Source of the DNA: Diospyros lotus
Taxonomy: Eukaryota; Streptophyta; Magnoliopsida; Ericales; Ebenaceae
Length of the DNA stretch: 64,000 bases
Direction: 5' to 3'
Assembly: GCF_014633365.1 (NCBI RefSeq)
Contig: NC_068339.1
Location: forward strand, 31,381,316 to 31,445,315
Below are positions 44,650 through 57,489 of the stretch, in pieces. Each line of letters opens with the position of its first letter. Position 1 is the stretch's first letter. Below the pieces are notes generated by a model. It saw only the letters and a program-made list of their open reading frames with translations, searched no databases and was not told where the DNA came from. The position numbers and the translations under genes are program-made.

Positions 44650-46978
44650 GGGTAGACTATATCAAACACAATCAATCAGAAGACGTTGTGGAAAGGCCAG
44701 CTGCATTCCTTAACTCTAATAATGTACCTGGATTTTTATGATAGATGCCATTTGGGATCTAGCTAGATAGCTATGTTTACTTGCATATGCTTACGTTCTT
44801 CTATATATCAGATTCATCAAGTGCAAGCTATCTACTCTGAATGAATACCTATGAAGACTTCTTTTCCCTTCTTGTGGCAATGTTTATTTAGCAGTAATCA
44901 ATACAGAAGCTGCCCACTTATTGAGAGGCCAAAGCATTGAGGCATAAGACCTCCAGCTATTTCACAGAATTCAACCTCTGGCTACATGGAAAGCGGGTTA
45001 CAATATACAAGACCATAAAAAAACAAATAAAAACTAATGAATAACTAAAGAGACTGACCCAAGCAAAAGACTGAACTGAAATTCCAACTGAATTATCTTA
45101 GGTAAAACTTCTCCTGTAACGTAACTACTGGTAGATATTACAATTGCTGGTATAGCGGAAAGATCAAAATGATTTGAGTAGGACTTTGGCTGATTCCGAG
45201 TAAAAAGCAAGCAGTCGTGGAGAAACTTAGTTTGGATCAGGTTGATTATGTTGAAAATTTAAAGAGATCTATCCATGCCATTTTGTTACCTAGCTAGAGC
45301 AGGCCAACACTGGGAAGAGGAATGAAAGGATATGAAGTAAGAAGGTTTCTATTGAATATGTCTTACCTTCCAGACTTTGGCAGAACTTACAAAATTGTTG
45401 TTACCCCCATGCCCTATTTATTTATTTATAGTACACTATGGGAAGTTGCAACAGCTCCTTCCCCATCCCAACTAATATCATTGACATAACTCTCACCGCA
45501 TGCTTAGCTTCCATGAATTCTTTCACCAACCAACCTGCATTAATAATATTAGATACTTGTACAAATAAATTATATATTTAGACGCTTCGTTAGATTTTCT
45601 AGGTATATCCTTACTGAAATACCGCAAAACAAAATTCATTGAATTCATTACCAGCCCACAACAGACTTAACAATCTAACTAGCTAGCTATAGTTCAAATG
45701 TGAATCAAGCCAAAAAACAAGAATTAATGCTAAAGTAATATGGTGTTATCCCCTTGCAATCAAACTGCATATGTTGATCTGCATGTATTGACAAGTCGAG
45801 AAAAATCAGGTTATATATACTGAAGCTGCTGATAGAAAGGCCCATAGAAGAATCATACCACGAAAAGCTGCAGATGGCCGGATTTTGTTAAATCCCAATG
45901 ATCGAGAACCAGAGCAGCACAATTTACATGGAGTAGAGAAAGTTGCGGCTCATTGACCTTCAACTCCAAGAAACCTCACAAAAATTAAGAGAGCCAGCAG
46001 CATATTGCCTGTAGCCGCGATATATGTTGCTCCTAATTATACGATATATATGGAAGAAAGATATTGATATATATATATTTTATAAGTCATCAAGAATCAA
46101 AATAAAAATCGAGAGAGAGAGAGATTCAAGGATAGACACGAAATTCGTTGTTTCATGCATGTAATGATGGAATCCGGCGAGTGTGAGAGAGAGGAGGAGG
46201 AAGAGTGAGTTAAGCATCAGTGGTGTATTGGCTTAGGGGTAGCAGCCCAAAGAAAAATGAGTGTGCAAGTTCTCAAAATGTCGCCAAAACTATTGGGAAG
46301 AAAGAGAAAGCGGGCGGATGGTGTGGGTTTAGTCAACATAGTAATGTATGAAAAGCACAACATGATATGATCATAAAGCAAGCTTCATGAATTTAATTGG
46401 AAAGGGAATCAAAGGAGCACTACTCTTCTTATGCTCTTCAGTCGCGATTGGCTATCACCTCACCACAAACACAAATTGAAGCTAACTAGGTACGTCGCTG
46501 TTGAATTAATTAGGCGCAGTGTCTATAATTGATGAGCTTATGTATACACACATATAGCACCTAATACAAGAGAAGAGAGGGCGAGCATGAAAGCAAGTGA
46601 GCTAAGGAAAGAAGGGAATAATATTAATTAATTAATTAGTTCAGTGGAAGAATACCTTTAATATATGCAGTCCGTGAGGAGTGAGGAAAAGTTAGTTACC
46701 AGCCAACAATGAACACAACAACATGCATCTCCCTGCAGCACAATCCTCCTCCTTATCATCATATATATGTATCAGCATCCATCTTTATTTATTTATTTTT
46801 TTTCTATTTTTCTGTCTTTGGTGGGTATATATATGTGGGTATGTAATATTCTCGATCTAAAAAGCAGCGATCCGATGGATGGACCATGGGCATGGGGTAG
46901 GTCGCTAGGTTACTATATTTATTGACAATGAAGGCAGCCACGTGTGTTGTCCTGTACCGTTGAGCAGCTTATATGTGT
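44650..46978 (-). promoter_or_regulatory. Upstream region of the NRL gene
   Basis: Repeat-poor DNA that should hold the promoter and leader exon(s) of the minus-strand gene. A donor-like site lies at 45858, and GA/CT runs at about 46110-46125 may be in the leader. No TATA box could be assigned with confidence. Confidence 0.35.
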
Positions 46979-47002
46979 ATGTGTGTGTGTGTGTATATAT
47001 AT

Positions 47003-47042
<40 letters not shown>
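46979..47042. repeat. Compound microsatellite (TG)n(TA)n(GA)n
   Basis: Alternating TG, then TATATATATATA, then about 18 GA units. The serine/leucine-rich frames here are microsatellite artefacts. Confidence 0.95.
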
Positions 47043-47043
<1 letters not shown>

Positions 47044-48272
47044 AAATCATCAAGTAAGTGTGATGGAAGTGGTCGGGTGGGGCTGAACGAAAGGAAATAT
47101 ATGAGATTGGTAGTGGGGGCATGGGGATGTTGGCGGTTTTGGAGGCCACACTCAGACACAGACAACCATTTCTCTCTTTATTTCTTTCCCCATCGATCAC
47201 GGCGCGTGCGAGGGTTGAAATTTTCTTCTGCCTTGTCTCTCGCTCGCTCTGCCTCTGCGTGTATTTTGTGCTTGTAAGTTTCTATATATCTCAGTCTCCT
47301 CGTCCAGCTGCGTGCACTCATCTTGTCAATGTTGTAATCGATGAATGGATGGATGGACGGAGCATTGCCATAGCAGCAATAGCAGCAGCAGCTGTTAAAG
47401 TTCAATTTGACACAAGAGTCCTCTACCTGGTCCCACCCCTTATTAACAATCAGCGAATAACTCGAGTATAATACGCGAAAATTTTGTATTTTTACCAAAA
47501 ATATTATATGCTTATCTTTCACATGTTTGGATTAATATGGAAATTATTCAACTAAAAAGTATAAAATGGATTCTAGCCGAATTTTTTAAAATTTTGGCTG
47601 AAAAATTCTTAGAGATATAGCCCAAAGTCGGTGGCGAGAGGCGAGGATGTAGCGAGTGAGGGAGGGGTGTGCAGCGGCGGCGAGAGATGGCGACGAGGGA
47701 GGATGTGACGACAGTTAACGAGAGGGTTGTTGGCGAGAGGTGATTGCTAGATTAGAGAAAAAGAGTAACTACTGAACGCAACAAGGGAATGGGAGAGAGA
47801 GAAGAGAGGGAAAGAGTTACCAAAGGAAGAGGAGAGAGAAGAAAATGATTTCTTGGAGAAGGTGAGGTTTTTTTTTTTTTATAGAAAAAGAGTTTAATTA
47901 TTATATATATATATTTAATATATATGTATTATCTAATTGTAAAATAATATATTTATAAAATTATATTTACAAAATATATTATATACATATATTTTATGTG
48001 TGAATTAAAATATATATTTGACACATTATCTATATATAATATATCAAATTTATTCAATTAAAATATAATAAATAAAAATTAATTATATCTCAAATATTTT
48101 TTATATGATGAATGTTTAATCAAATTTTTAACTATATTTAAAATATATCAAACTAAATAATACTCCTATTTTTACTATACTAAAATTGTTTCCCAATTGC
48201 TAACAAGGTCCCGGCCAATGCTTCCTCCAAAAGTAAACCATTTTCCAAAACCGGACAACCCGTCAAGTCCTC

Positions 48273-48314
<42 letters not shown>

Positions 48315-49171
48315 GTCAACAATATTTTACCATCCTGCACTGCAGTTTGGTTATTTTAAAGCAATTAATACTTGTTCGCCCTAGCTAGAAGATCCAGACC
48401 CGGTCCCAGTACAGATATATATATGTATATATTTTGAAAATATTATTTAAACATAATATTTTAATATTTTATCTGATATTTTAAATATTTGTGTTCACTA
48501 TTCATTATAAAAGTGAATGAACAACTGATGTAAAAATACGTACATAATAGATCACACGAATAGTAACTTTTTCTTTTTCAGATAACATTTCCATTTATAT
48601 ATATATATATATGCAAGCTTAATAATTCAATTATTGTATAATATAAAAAATTACCATTAATTAGATATGGTCATGAAAAAGCACTGATTATGGCTTGATC
48701 ACAAATCATGATCATGTATCATAAGGATGCATGGCCATCATATCATAGTCATAATTACCTACTGTTCCTCCTCAATCCTAATCAATTATGCAATTAGATT
48801 TTATTCTCATTGTTAAGTACGTTGCTATATATCTACAACAATTTTGTAAGGGATATATATATATATGCTATGTTGAGTCAAAAATAAGAAACGATCTTCT
48901 GTGTAGTTTAGCGTGTTTTCAAATTAAGGGGGACATATCCCGCCCGCATGCGGATATATATGGTGATAGGATTTTGATACATGTCATGGATGACCAACCT
49001 GATGAACACCTCCTCTCTCTCAATGAACTGTGCTTAGTAGAGAGATCAGGGCAACAATATCAGATGATCGAGAATATGGGGATAGTGTGTAAGCACCCAC
49101 CCACCTTTAAATTGTAAGATGGAGGAGGGAGGGAGGGAGGGATCAGGGAGCGACACCATAATGAAAGATCT

Positions 49172-49206
<35 letters not shown>

Positions 49207-50289
49207 ATAACCATATTTGGAGAGTCAGTTGCAGTTGGTGCATGCCATCGCATTGCGCATTTATACATCAATATTCTCTCATCAGTTTGAGTTTCAGTAT
49301 CAGTCTCCATTTGCGTACTAGCTAGTTGGTGAGTGGAGGGGATCGGGGAGTGGAGTGGACTGCTTCTATACTCCTGCCTGCCTGCCTGCCTGCCTGCTGC
49401 TGCATGCATTTCCATCTCCATCATATCTCTTCTTCACCTTTCACTGCAATCACTTTCTCCAACCCTAATTGGTGGGGCCGCCTACTTTTTCTTTTTCTTT
49501 TTTCTAAATAAAATTATAGTGAAGAAAACAGCTAGCCAGTCAAGGACTATAATTATAATCAAAGCATTTTTGGCATCCTTGATCCAAATTAATATCTAAT
49601 AAAAGATAGCAATACACATCAATAACTAAACACAAACTCCGATTCAATGCAAAAGAATATGCAACAAGGAAACAAAATCCAACAACACATTAATGAGCTA
49701 CAAAAATTGTCACAAGGAAAACTCAAATATTCGAAGCTCACAAATTAGAGTGTTGAGAAGTAATTGGTGATCAGTTTTCCAATCAATAATAAATTCTGGG
49801 TCTTTTGGAAGAACAAGAATTCAGTCTTGAAAATATGGTAGAAGCATTGGAATAGAAAACAAGCTTAGAATTTAGAAAGTATATTTAATGTTTAATATTC
49901 TGGAATTATCTTTGTATTCTATATGTTCTGTAATTATCTAGATTGAAGTTAAGGAAAAAAATTAATTAAAACAATATAATATTTAATGGGTAAATTTAAT
50001 ATAAACTCATTAAACTTTAAAAATGTAATTATTTACTTATTAAATTTTAAATGGTTACTATTACTCAATGTCAACCATCCATCACCCGTTATGTCTTATA
50101 AACAGAAAATACTCACGTGACTAACGAAATCCAAAAAAACTTAACAAACACTAACTGAATTTTAAAAATGTAACTACTTGATCACTGAACTTTGGACTAT
50201 TACTACTTGCTTATTGAACTTTGCTCAATATCAACCATCCATCACTCGTTACATTACCATCTAATCTTGCAAACGAAAAACGTCCATGT
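47043..50289. other. Intergenic with microsatellites, no gene recognised
   Basis: (TC)n at 48277-48309, (CT)n at 49176-49204 and (CCTG)n at about 49375-49396 lie in mostly AT-rich DNA (47870-48190 and 48400-48650 are very AT-rich). Frames up to 116 aa cross the microsatellites or lack any domain. Confidence 0.5.
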
Positions 50290-51609
50290 TGTAACACCCA
50301 AGATTTTTAGAGGAGTGATATCTTTTAAAGAAGATAAGATGGATTTAGGATTCAAGAAAGAACGGGTATATTTCGGTAAAATATATGATGTTTTTTGAGA
50401 TTTCGGGCAAAAGCATAATTTCTCAAAAATAATTGGAGGTCATTTTGGAGTCAAGAATGGTACCCAAAAGTGTAGGAGCATTATAAGAATTTTTAGAAAC
50501 GGAGGAATGGCATTTTGAGGGCAAAAGTAGAATTCTCAAAGTTACGATGGGTAAAAGTGCAATTTATGAAACTGTGGGCTGAAACGGTAAAAGCCAAAAA
50601 CTTAGCAATCATGAAGCTAACAAAAAATCAGCAATTGACCAATCCCAAATGGCCAAGCGTCCCTCCAAGTGGCACAATCTAATTGGCCACAAATTCTATA
50701 AAAAGCTTAAACCCAACCAAAAACAATTCATGAAAATTTGAGGCAAGGTTGGGCCGTGTGAGAGAATTGAGGGTGGGGAATCTGTTCTTGAGAGATAAGG
50801 AGAGATTCTTAAAAAGAAACGAGGTAAATCGGTGAGGGAACGAAGGACATATGAGCCTCCTCGGGGAAAACTGCGCGTCACCGGATTCTAGGCCCGAATC
50901 GTAGAAAAATAGCAAGGTAAGTTTCGATTAATTTTGTAATCCTATAGAGGGAAGATAGAGGGAGGTGTAGGAACAAACGGGGGGTCAAATCAAAGTTAAA
51001 ATGAAGGAGAAAAGCCCGAAAAACTAAGTTGTAGCATCACTTGCGTTGGAGAACACGCGCCGCTTGTTGCTGCGAGTAGGGGTATGTGGGACCCCTTCTG
51101 GAGGAGCGTGGGGACCTCTCTTGACCTGAAAATTTTCACAATTATTACTCTAATTATTTCCTGCAATTCTATGTAAAAATATTTAACTTTGGTTCTACGA
51201 AATCTTGTGTTTCATGTAGAACAGCCTAACCGATAACCGTGAACAGTACCGGGTCAAGTAACTTTGGTGGGTGACTCCTATTCTTTTAGACTCTTACATC
51301 TCTTACATGTCATACTTTCATTCGGATGGTTTGCATATCATTTAATACTGTTGGTTCGCATTTTATACACTTTGACATATATCACTACATTCATGGCTAG
51401 TTGCATGAGATGGGTAGCATCATGTACGTGGTCTTGGATCACACCATCCCAAGTTAGGGATAGCTATGGCTTTGTAATAACATGATGGCCCGCGGGGGTG
51501 ATTGCAACACCCTGGTGTCACTACCATCGGGTTACTTCACGACATACTGCATAATGCATTTGCACGCACCACTAATACTGAGTCATTCACTGATGTCAAA
51601 ATCTAACTT
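50290..51609 (+). mobile_element. Tekay-like LTR, left part, interrupted by a CACTA element
   Basis: It starts TGTAACACCC. It has TATAAAAAG at about 50697, a donor AAG|GTAAGT at 50917, and the usual block around TGTAAAAATATTTAA near 51172. It breaks at 51609 within ATCTAACTT; after the CACTA element the sequence resumes as CTTGGGTGT, matching ATCTAACTCGGGTGTT in the solo LTR at about 36117. The rest is cut off by Tat2 at 53881. Confidence 0.75.
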
Positions 51610-53874
51610 CACTACAAGAAAAATTAGTTTTAGTGACGGGTTTTGTGACGGGGATGCTCCCGTCACTAATTTGTGACAGATTTAGTGATGGAAAGCCGTC
51701 ACTAAAGTGGTTTAGTGACGGGATAGTGTATCCCGTCACAAAATAGTGACGAAAAATAATCTCCCGTCGCAAATCAGCGACGGGAGCGAGGTTTCCCGTC
51801 GCAGAACTGCGACGGGACTGATGTTCCGTCGCAGTTCTGTGACGGGGACTGACACCCCGTCACAGAATTGCGACGGGACATATCAGTCCCATCGTAGTTC
51901 TGCGACGAGACTGACGCCCCATCGCAGTTCTGTGACAGGGACTGACGCCCCGTCGCAGAACTGCGACGGGACTTGTCAGTCCCGTCACAGTTTTGTGACG
52001 GGACTGACGTCCTGTCGCAGTCGTTCCTTTAAAATAACCCACGCCCCCCCCCCTTTCCCTCCCATTCTTCCTCCACACCTTTGAACGGCCCCCCCTCCCT
52101 TTCTCTCATTGTCTCGATTTTTCTTCTTTTTCACAGTTTCCTTGGTTCTTCTTCTTCTTCACAGTCTCTTTGTCTCCTTGGTTCTTCACAGTCTTCTTGG
52201 TTCTTCTTCTTCTTCAGTTATCTTCGATGCTCTCAAGCTAAGTATTTTATGTTTTTTATTTTGTTTTAGTTTTAATTATATTCTGTTAGTTTAATTATAA
52301 TTTATTTGTGTTAGTTTAGTTGTAGTTATTTTATTTTTGTGTTAGTTTATTTGTAGTTATTATTTTTGTGTTAGTTTAGCAGTTTATTTTTATATTAATT
52401 AGTTTAGTTTTAGTTTAATTGTTTATATTATTTGTAATGCTTAATTAAATAATTAAACTACAACTAATTAATTATTTAGTTATTTTGATATGTAATAATT
52501 GGACTAGGAAACTCGTGCATGTGTAAATAATGTTTATTTTTTTATTTTTAAGTTTAGATATATTTTTAATGAAAAATATTGTAATTTTAAATAAAATACG
52601 TAAAAAATTATATACTAAAAATAAACTTACTATTTAAGAAAGCATATATTTTAAGAAACTTAATATTTTCTAAAAATATTAAGTTTATATACTAAAAATA
52701 TTTTCTTAATATTTTAAGTTTATATACTAAAAATAAACTTAATAAAATATTTTAAGTTTATATACTAAAAATAAACTTAATATTTTCTTATTGTCATAAG
52801 AAAATATTTATGTGTATACATTAAAAAATTTAAAAAATTCTATTAAAAATATAAAAGAATTCAATTTAAAATATAAAAAATAATAAATAATAAATAAAAT
52901 TTTAATTAAAAATTTTAAAACTAACATATGAAATAAATTAGATAATTCTATTTAAAAAATTAATGTTAAATTTGTTTTATTTTTAATGTGAATGTGGGTA
53001 ATATTAATTTTATTTAATGTTATTTTTAATATTTTATTTAAATTTTTAAAAAAATTCTTGTTATTTTAAATTTTTTTATTCTTATAAAAGAAAATATTAA
53101 TTTTATTTTTAATTTTAATAAATATAAATTTTAATTTTATAAATTTAAAAATTACAAATATATTTTTTGAAATTAAAAATATATTAATTTCATAAAAATA
53201 TATTATTGATTTAAAATATTAATATTAATTTAATATTTTTTTTCAAAATTATTTTTTTATTTAAAAAATATCTGCTACGGCTGTCCCGTCGCAGATTGAT
53301 CATATTAATTTTATTATTTTTAAATAAAATTATTTATTTAATATTATTTTTTTTATATTTAAGAATATTTGTGACGGGTACTCCCGTCGCAGATCTGTGA
53401 CGGGGGTACTACCCGTCACAGATTGTTCGTTTTAATTATTTTTTTTATTTTAAGAATGTTTGTGACGGGTAGCGCCCGTCACAGATCTGTGATGGGGCAG
53501 TACTTCCCGTCACAGATCTATGACGGCTTGTCATATCCGTCACAGATCTGTGACGGGGCAGTTCTACCCGTCACAGATCTGTGATGGGCACTATTTCCCC
53601 GTCACAGATTTGTGCCCCGTCACAGATTTGTGATGGGCAGCACTTCCCCCGTCACAGATCTGTGACGGGTGTCCCGTCACAATATGTGACGGAATTGCTA
53701 TCCCGTCACAGATCTGCGACGGGTAGCATTCACCCCGTCACTAAAATTCTGTCACGCCCTCTTTAGTGACGAATTTTACCCCGTCACTAAACCCATCACA
53801 GAAAAATTTAGTGACGGATTTAATGTTTTTAGTGACGGATTTTTCCGTCACTAAAATTGATTTTTCTTGTAGTG
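51610..53874. mobile_element. Complete non-autonomous CACTA transposon
   Basis: The ends are CACTACAAGAAAAAT and its inverse, with the inverted similarity extending about 31 bp including TTTTAGTGACGG. CTT flanks both sides (51607-51609, 53875-53877), a 3-bp TSD as expected for CACTA. Both subterminal regions (51640-52020 and 53270-53850) are packed with alternating GTGACGGG / CCCGTCAC and GCGACGGG / CCCGTCGC units. These repeats are where the element's transposase would bind. The centre (52240-53270) is extremely AT-rich. No transposase or other gene is encoded. A pyrimidine-rich leader-like segment lies at 52020-52230. Confidence 0.93.
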
Positions 53875-53880
53875 CTTGGG

Positions 53881-54524
53881 TGTTGTCGACGTTCGATTTT
53901 AGCCGACTGTGATTCGTTTTGGGTAGCGGTTAGTGAGTCCAAAAATGCCAAGAAGAAGAAAACAAAGCTGCCAGATATGAGTGAACACAAGCAATTTTCA
54001 CGTGGTTCGGCCAGAACAATGCTTACTCCACGACTGCACTAAGATTATTCTTTCAAAACGGCGATATCTGATTATTCTCTTGCCCCCCTTATGACATTTT
54101 TGACTCCTATTTATAGTGAGGGGCCTTTACAATTTGGATAAAATATAAAAATATAAAGATGATATAATGGGGGATAAATAGTCCTTATCATCTTCATAAA
54201 ATCGGGAGTGGGATCCTCATTTTGAGGAGTATCGTTCATTTCAGATAAAGTAAGTGGGCCCTGCTTCTGGCTGTTTAGCAGCTTTGTCTTCTATGTGAGC
54301 CAGATGTTTTTAGGCCAGCGAACTGGGGGTTTTATTGAGAGCTCGTTAGGTCGATCGCTGAGAGCTCGCTAAGAGCTTTGCTGGAAGCTCGCAAGGAGCT
54401 CGCTTTATGAGCTTTGGATTTCGGTGGTGTATGAGCTTCCTTTGATGAGTTCACTTAGATTTCCTGGGCTTTTAGGCGTTTAGGCTGGCCCATAAGAAAC
54501 GGTGCAGAAAATACACATAACACA
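53881..54524 (-). mobile_element. Tat2 element, 3' LTR
   Basis: The plus strand begins TGTTGTCGACG at 53881 and ends AACACA at 54524, that is TG...CA on the minus strand. The minus strand has TATAAATAGG at about 54108-54118 and the CACGTGGTTCGGCCAGA block (54000-54016 on plus) found in many Tat LTRs. A G-rich purine tract precedes it on the minus strand. It was inserted in the Tekay-like LTR, leaving TTGGG at 53876-53880 on its left. Confidence 0.65.
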
Positions 54525-54532
54525 AGCCCCCC
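54525..54532 (-). promoter_or_regulatory. Polypurine tract of Tat2
   Basis: AGCCCCCC on the plus strand, GGGGGGCT on the minus strand, directly before the minus-strand LTR start. Confidence 0.5.
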
Positions 54533-54795
54533 AGCTCGTAGTGCGACCTTCAGACTGGGAGTTGACGTGTGCCAATTATTCCAATTGTTATTCCACCTTT
54601 CAAGCTTCTGCCCAATCACTTCAAATCTCGTCGTTTCATGCAGCACACCCTGTCTGCGGTGCATTTAGTGCACACATTCCCCCATTACTGCGCATGATTA
54701 TGCTTATGGGACCCATAAACTATCGTGTGGGCGATGGATGCGAAACATCCCATAAGCCGTTTTGATCTGACGGTCAAGATCGATCCTACTAAGGG

Positions 54796-55342
54796 TATAA
54801 GTAGCAAGGAAAATCTTCACTATCTCCCTCTTCACGCTATTTCGAATTTCCCTTGCATTTGCTTCTATCCTCAAGACTTCTAGTGCGACCGGGCTCTTTC
54901 GTCTTCAATCGTCTAGGCGCCGACCGTCACTTTTTAGTGTTTGCTTCAAGTTCTCACACCATCGAGAGACCCAACGATTGGTAAGTTTCCCGTGATCCCT
55001 CTCTCTCTCTCTTTTTTTTTTACGTAAGGTCGTCCATCATCAGTTTGTTGTCAGTGGTCCTTCTAGTTTCCCCGATTCTGCCGGAGTCACTTCTGTTTTC
55101 TGGGGAATCGACTTGAATAGGTCTGGTTAGGTGTTTGTCGAGCCTTCAGGCTTAATGACTTTTATGGTTAGTCCTCTATGGAATACCGGGCTCGTTGTTA
55201 TACCCCCTCTGCCTTAGGAGACCCCCTAGTTCAAATCGTATGGCCTAAAAAATTGGGGATATTTTTAGGGCTTTTCTAGTTTTTTTTTTTTTTGGTCTGG
55301 TTCGCGACTTGCGACATGGCTGTTCTTTTCTTCTCTTTGTAG
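54796..55342 (+). promoter_or_regulatory. Promoter and 5' UTR intron of the Tat2 aORF
   Basis: TATAAGTAGC at 54796, a leader, then a splice donor G|GTAAGT at 54981 and an acceptor TTCTCTTTGTAG ending at 55342. The next base starts the ATG of the aORF. This indicates independent transcription opposite to the retroelement. Confidence 0.55.
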
Positions 55343-57130
55343 ATGTCCGACCATATCCACGAAAATTCAGGTCAAAAGCACTGCAACCATATCGTAGGAG
55401 AAAACGATACCTCGAACTCTGAAGATTGCCTTGTGATGGAGGGTCAAAATTTTGAGGGCACGAGCTCACGATCTAAGGAAGTTGTTGACGTGACTTCTTC
55501 TGAAGCCGACCTAAAGGTTCAAGATCAGGTCGCCAAAGGGAGTACGGGGTGCGAGGTCTTCAAAAGATTTCCATCCAAAGCCAAACCTCACGAGGTGGCG
55601 ACTTGTATTCGGGAGTTTCGTCTCCCTAAGAACTGTCGAGTATATATCCCTGCTTCGAGCTCTCATGCAGCCTATCCACCATCTAACTTCATAGCCATTA
55701 GCCCCCAGCACCTTGAGTTCGGCTTTAGGTTCCCTATAGCTCCATACCTTCTTTCCCTTCTGAACGATGTCAAACTTGCTCCTTTTCAATTGACACCGAA
55801 TTCATATGCCCAACTTACTTCATTAATCGTTTTACTTCTTGGGAACGGTCTTCCCCCTCTATCACCAAAATTAGTTAGATTTCTCTTTTCTTTTAAGAAT
55901 GCCAAGGATGGGCTGTACTTCTTTGCAGCTCATCCTTCGCAATACAAAGCAGTCCTTAGTCAAGGCAGGGCAAAGGGGAAATCCAACGTGGGCGACTATA
56001 AGTCTAGTTGGTTCTTTGTCTCCTGCCCTTCGCTCTCTTGGCTAAAAAACTTTAGCTTCGTGCTTACTCTAGGTAAAGGCACTCTAGTTGACCTAGGTTT
56101 CTTTCTTTCACCTTATGTTTCTAACATTTAGCTTTACCATGCAAACCTTGGAGGCGGAAAGCCACTCCTACCAACCGAAGAGACCGACGTTCTAGAAAAG
56201 CTCGTTGCTTGGGGCTTAGGCTCGGAGAATTTCGAGATAACCGACGAGCTACTCAGGAATCACGAGCTTGCCCCCCCTTGACATCAGGGTTATAAAGGGA
56301 ACCACATCTGGGTCCTGGGCACAAAGGTCCTTCCGTCCACCTTCCAAGTGCCTGAGTCCAGTAGTCAAGCCAAAGGTATGGTGGATCTCGAGCTTGTCGA
56401 ACCGAAAAGGTCTAGGGCCAGATCTGGTGCCAATTCATCCGCCACCCCGAGCTCAAGTTCGCAGGGCGAGAGGTCGGAGCAATCGTGGCCATAGTCACAG
56501 TCTTAACAGCAACAACACTCACAATAACCCCAGTAGCAAAGACATAGCCAACAACAGCGAGAACAAAAGCAACACCTCCATCTTCCGCAGACGCAACAAT
56601 AGTGCCCCCCGCAACAATTAGGGCAACGAGCTTCTGCCATTCAGGATCATGGCCCGGGTAGAGCTCGCGAGAAGGAGGTCGTGAGGGAGGTTTAGAAGGT
56701 CCCTGCTATGGACTCAAAAAGAAGACCCGACCAGCCACACAGCAGGAGGACGATAGAAGGAAAAAGGCCAGGGTTCCCGAAGGGGAGCCAACCTTGGAAG
56801 CCTTGCTAGAAGGGACCTTCGTCGGCCCTCTTCTAGACTCCATAACTACCCTCCTGGGTGCGGTTGCGAAGCCCCTAGATGATGCAAAGCTGAAAAAGGT
56901 CGCTCTCTACGATTACATGGCTCATCACAGCTTAGTGGTAAGTTACTCTTTTTCGTATCTCAATTTCCTGGCTCGCCCTTTTCTTGAGCTAACTTTTCTT
57001 CTTTCACAACTTTCTCTTGCCTCTATGAAGCTCAAACAATAGCACCTGGATTTTGACGTGTAGTTAGATGCGGTGAACACATCCTTCCAGGCTGAGCTCT
57101 CGAAGCTCGAGGGGGAGAAAAAAGCTCTAG
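55343..57130 (+). pseudogene. Tat2 additional ORF with plant 'gypsy-type transposon' domain
   Basis: ATG at 55343 opens a 262-codon frame. Residues about 70-235 match the plant 'putative gypsy type transposon' domain (Pfam PF04195) in layout: a FRLPKNCRVYIP segment, then FGFRFPIAPYLLSLLNDVKLAP, QLTPNSYAQL, and GLYFFAAH followed by SSWFFVSCP. The frame stops at 56131 but continues in the same frame (LYHANLGGGKPLLPTEETD), so this is a premature stop or a very small intron. Further pieces follow: a Gln/Ser-rich linker at 56300-56640, a helical segment at 56794-56940 ending at a GTAAGT donor, and a coiled-coil fragment at about 57090-57125 with stops. Function is unknown; aORFs of this kind occur on the antisense strand of Tat elements. 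Unlikely to be functional. Confidence 0.7.
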
Positions 57131-57489
57131 AGGTCTAGAGACGCGCCTGAGCCCATACATGTTATCTCGGGCGGTGAAACTATGGCAGGGGACTCCTCCT
57201 ATTCCATCAAGACAAGCCACAAAAGGACATGCCCTTAGAAGAAGGCAGTCAGCCACCATTAATGCCTTTAAAGGGAAAATTGGGAGCAAAATTCAGACAC
57301 ATTGAAGAGAGCTTATGTTAAAGATCGAGAAACTAAACATTTTGAAGTTATGCATTACCTATGTATTTCGGGCTCAGGGGTAATAATAAGACCCAAAATG
57401 AAACAGTGGATGTACTCACTTATTTTAAAAAATGTAAGCGTTTTCATTACACATTGCTTTGTGAAAGTTTGTTTGCTATGCTTACAGGA
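57131..57489 (+). other. Transition between the aORF and the tandem array
   Basis: Non-coding. It is probably Tat2 internal sequence. A CTTACAGG acceptor-like site lies at 57480-57487. Confidence 0.4.

Noticed and set aside
46905..47277. Frames of 86-111 codons over the GA/TG microsatellite
   Set aside because: They are low-complexity translations of simple repeats (Ser/Leu or Arg/Glu runs).
48788..49117. 109-codon plus-strand frame with DRILIHVMDDQPDEHLL
   Set aside because: Looks somewhat protein-like, but no family is recognised, no splice or promoter signals fit, and the flanks are microsatellites.
51746..52084. 112-codon frame across the CACTA left end
   Set aside because: It is a translation of the subterminal repeats, giving a repeated Ser/Arg/Thr pattern with no transposase motif.
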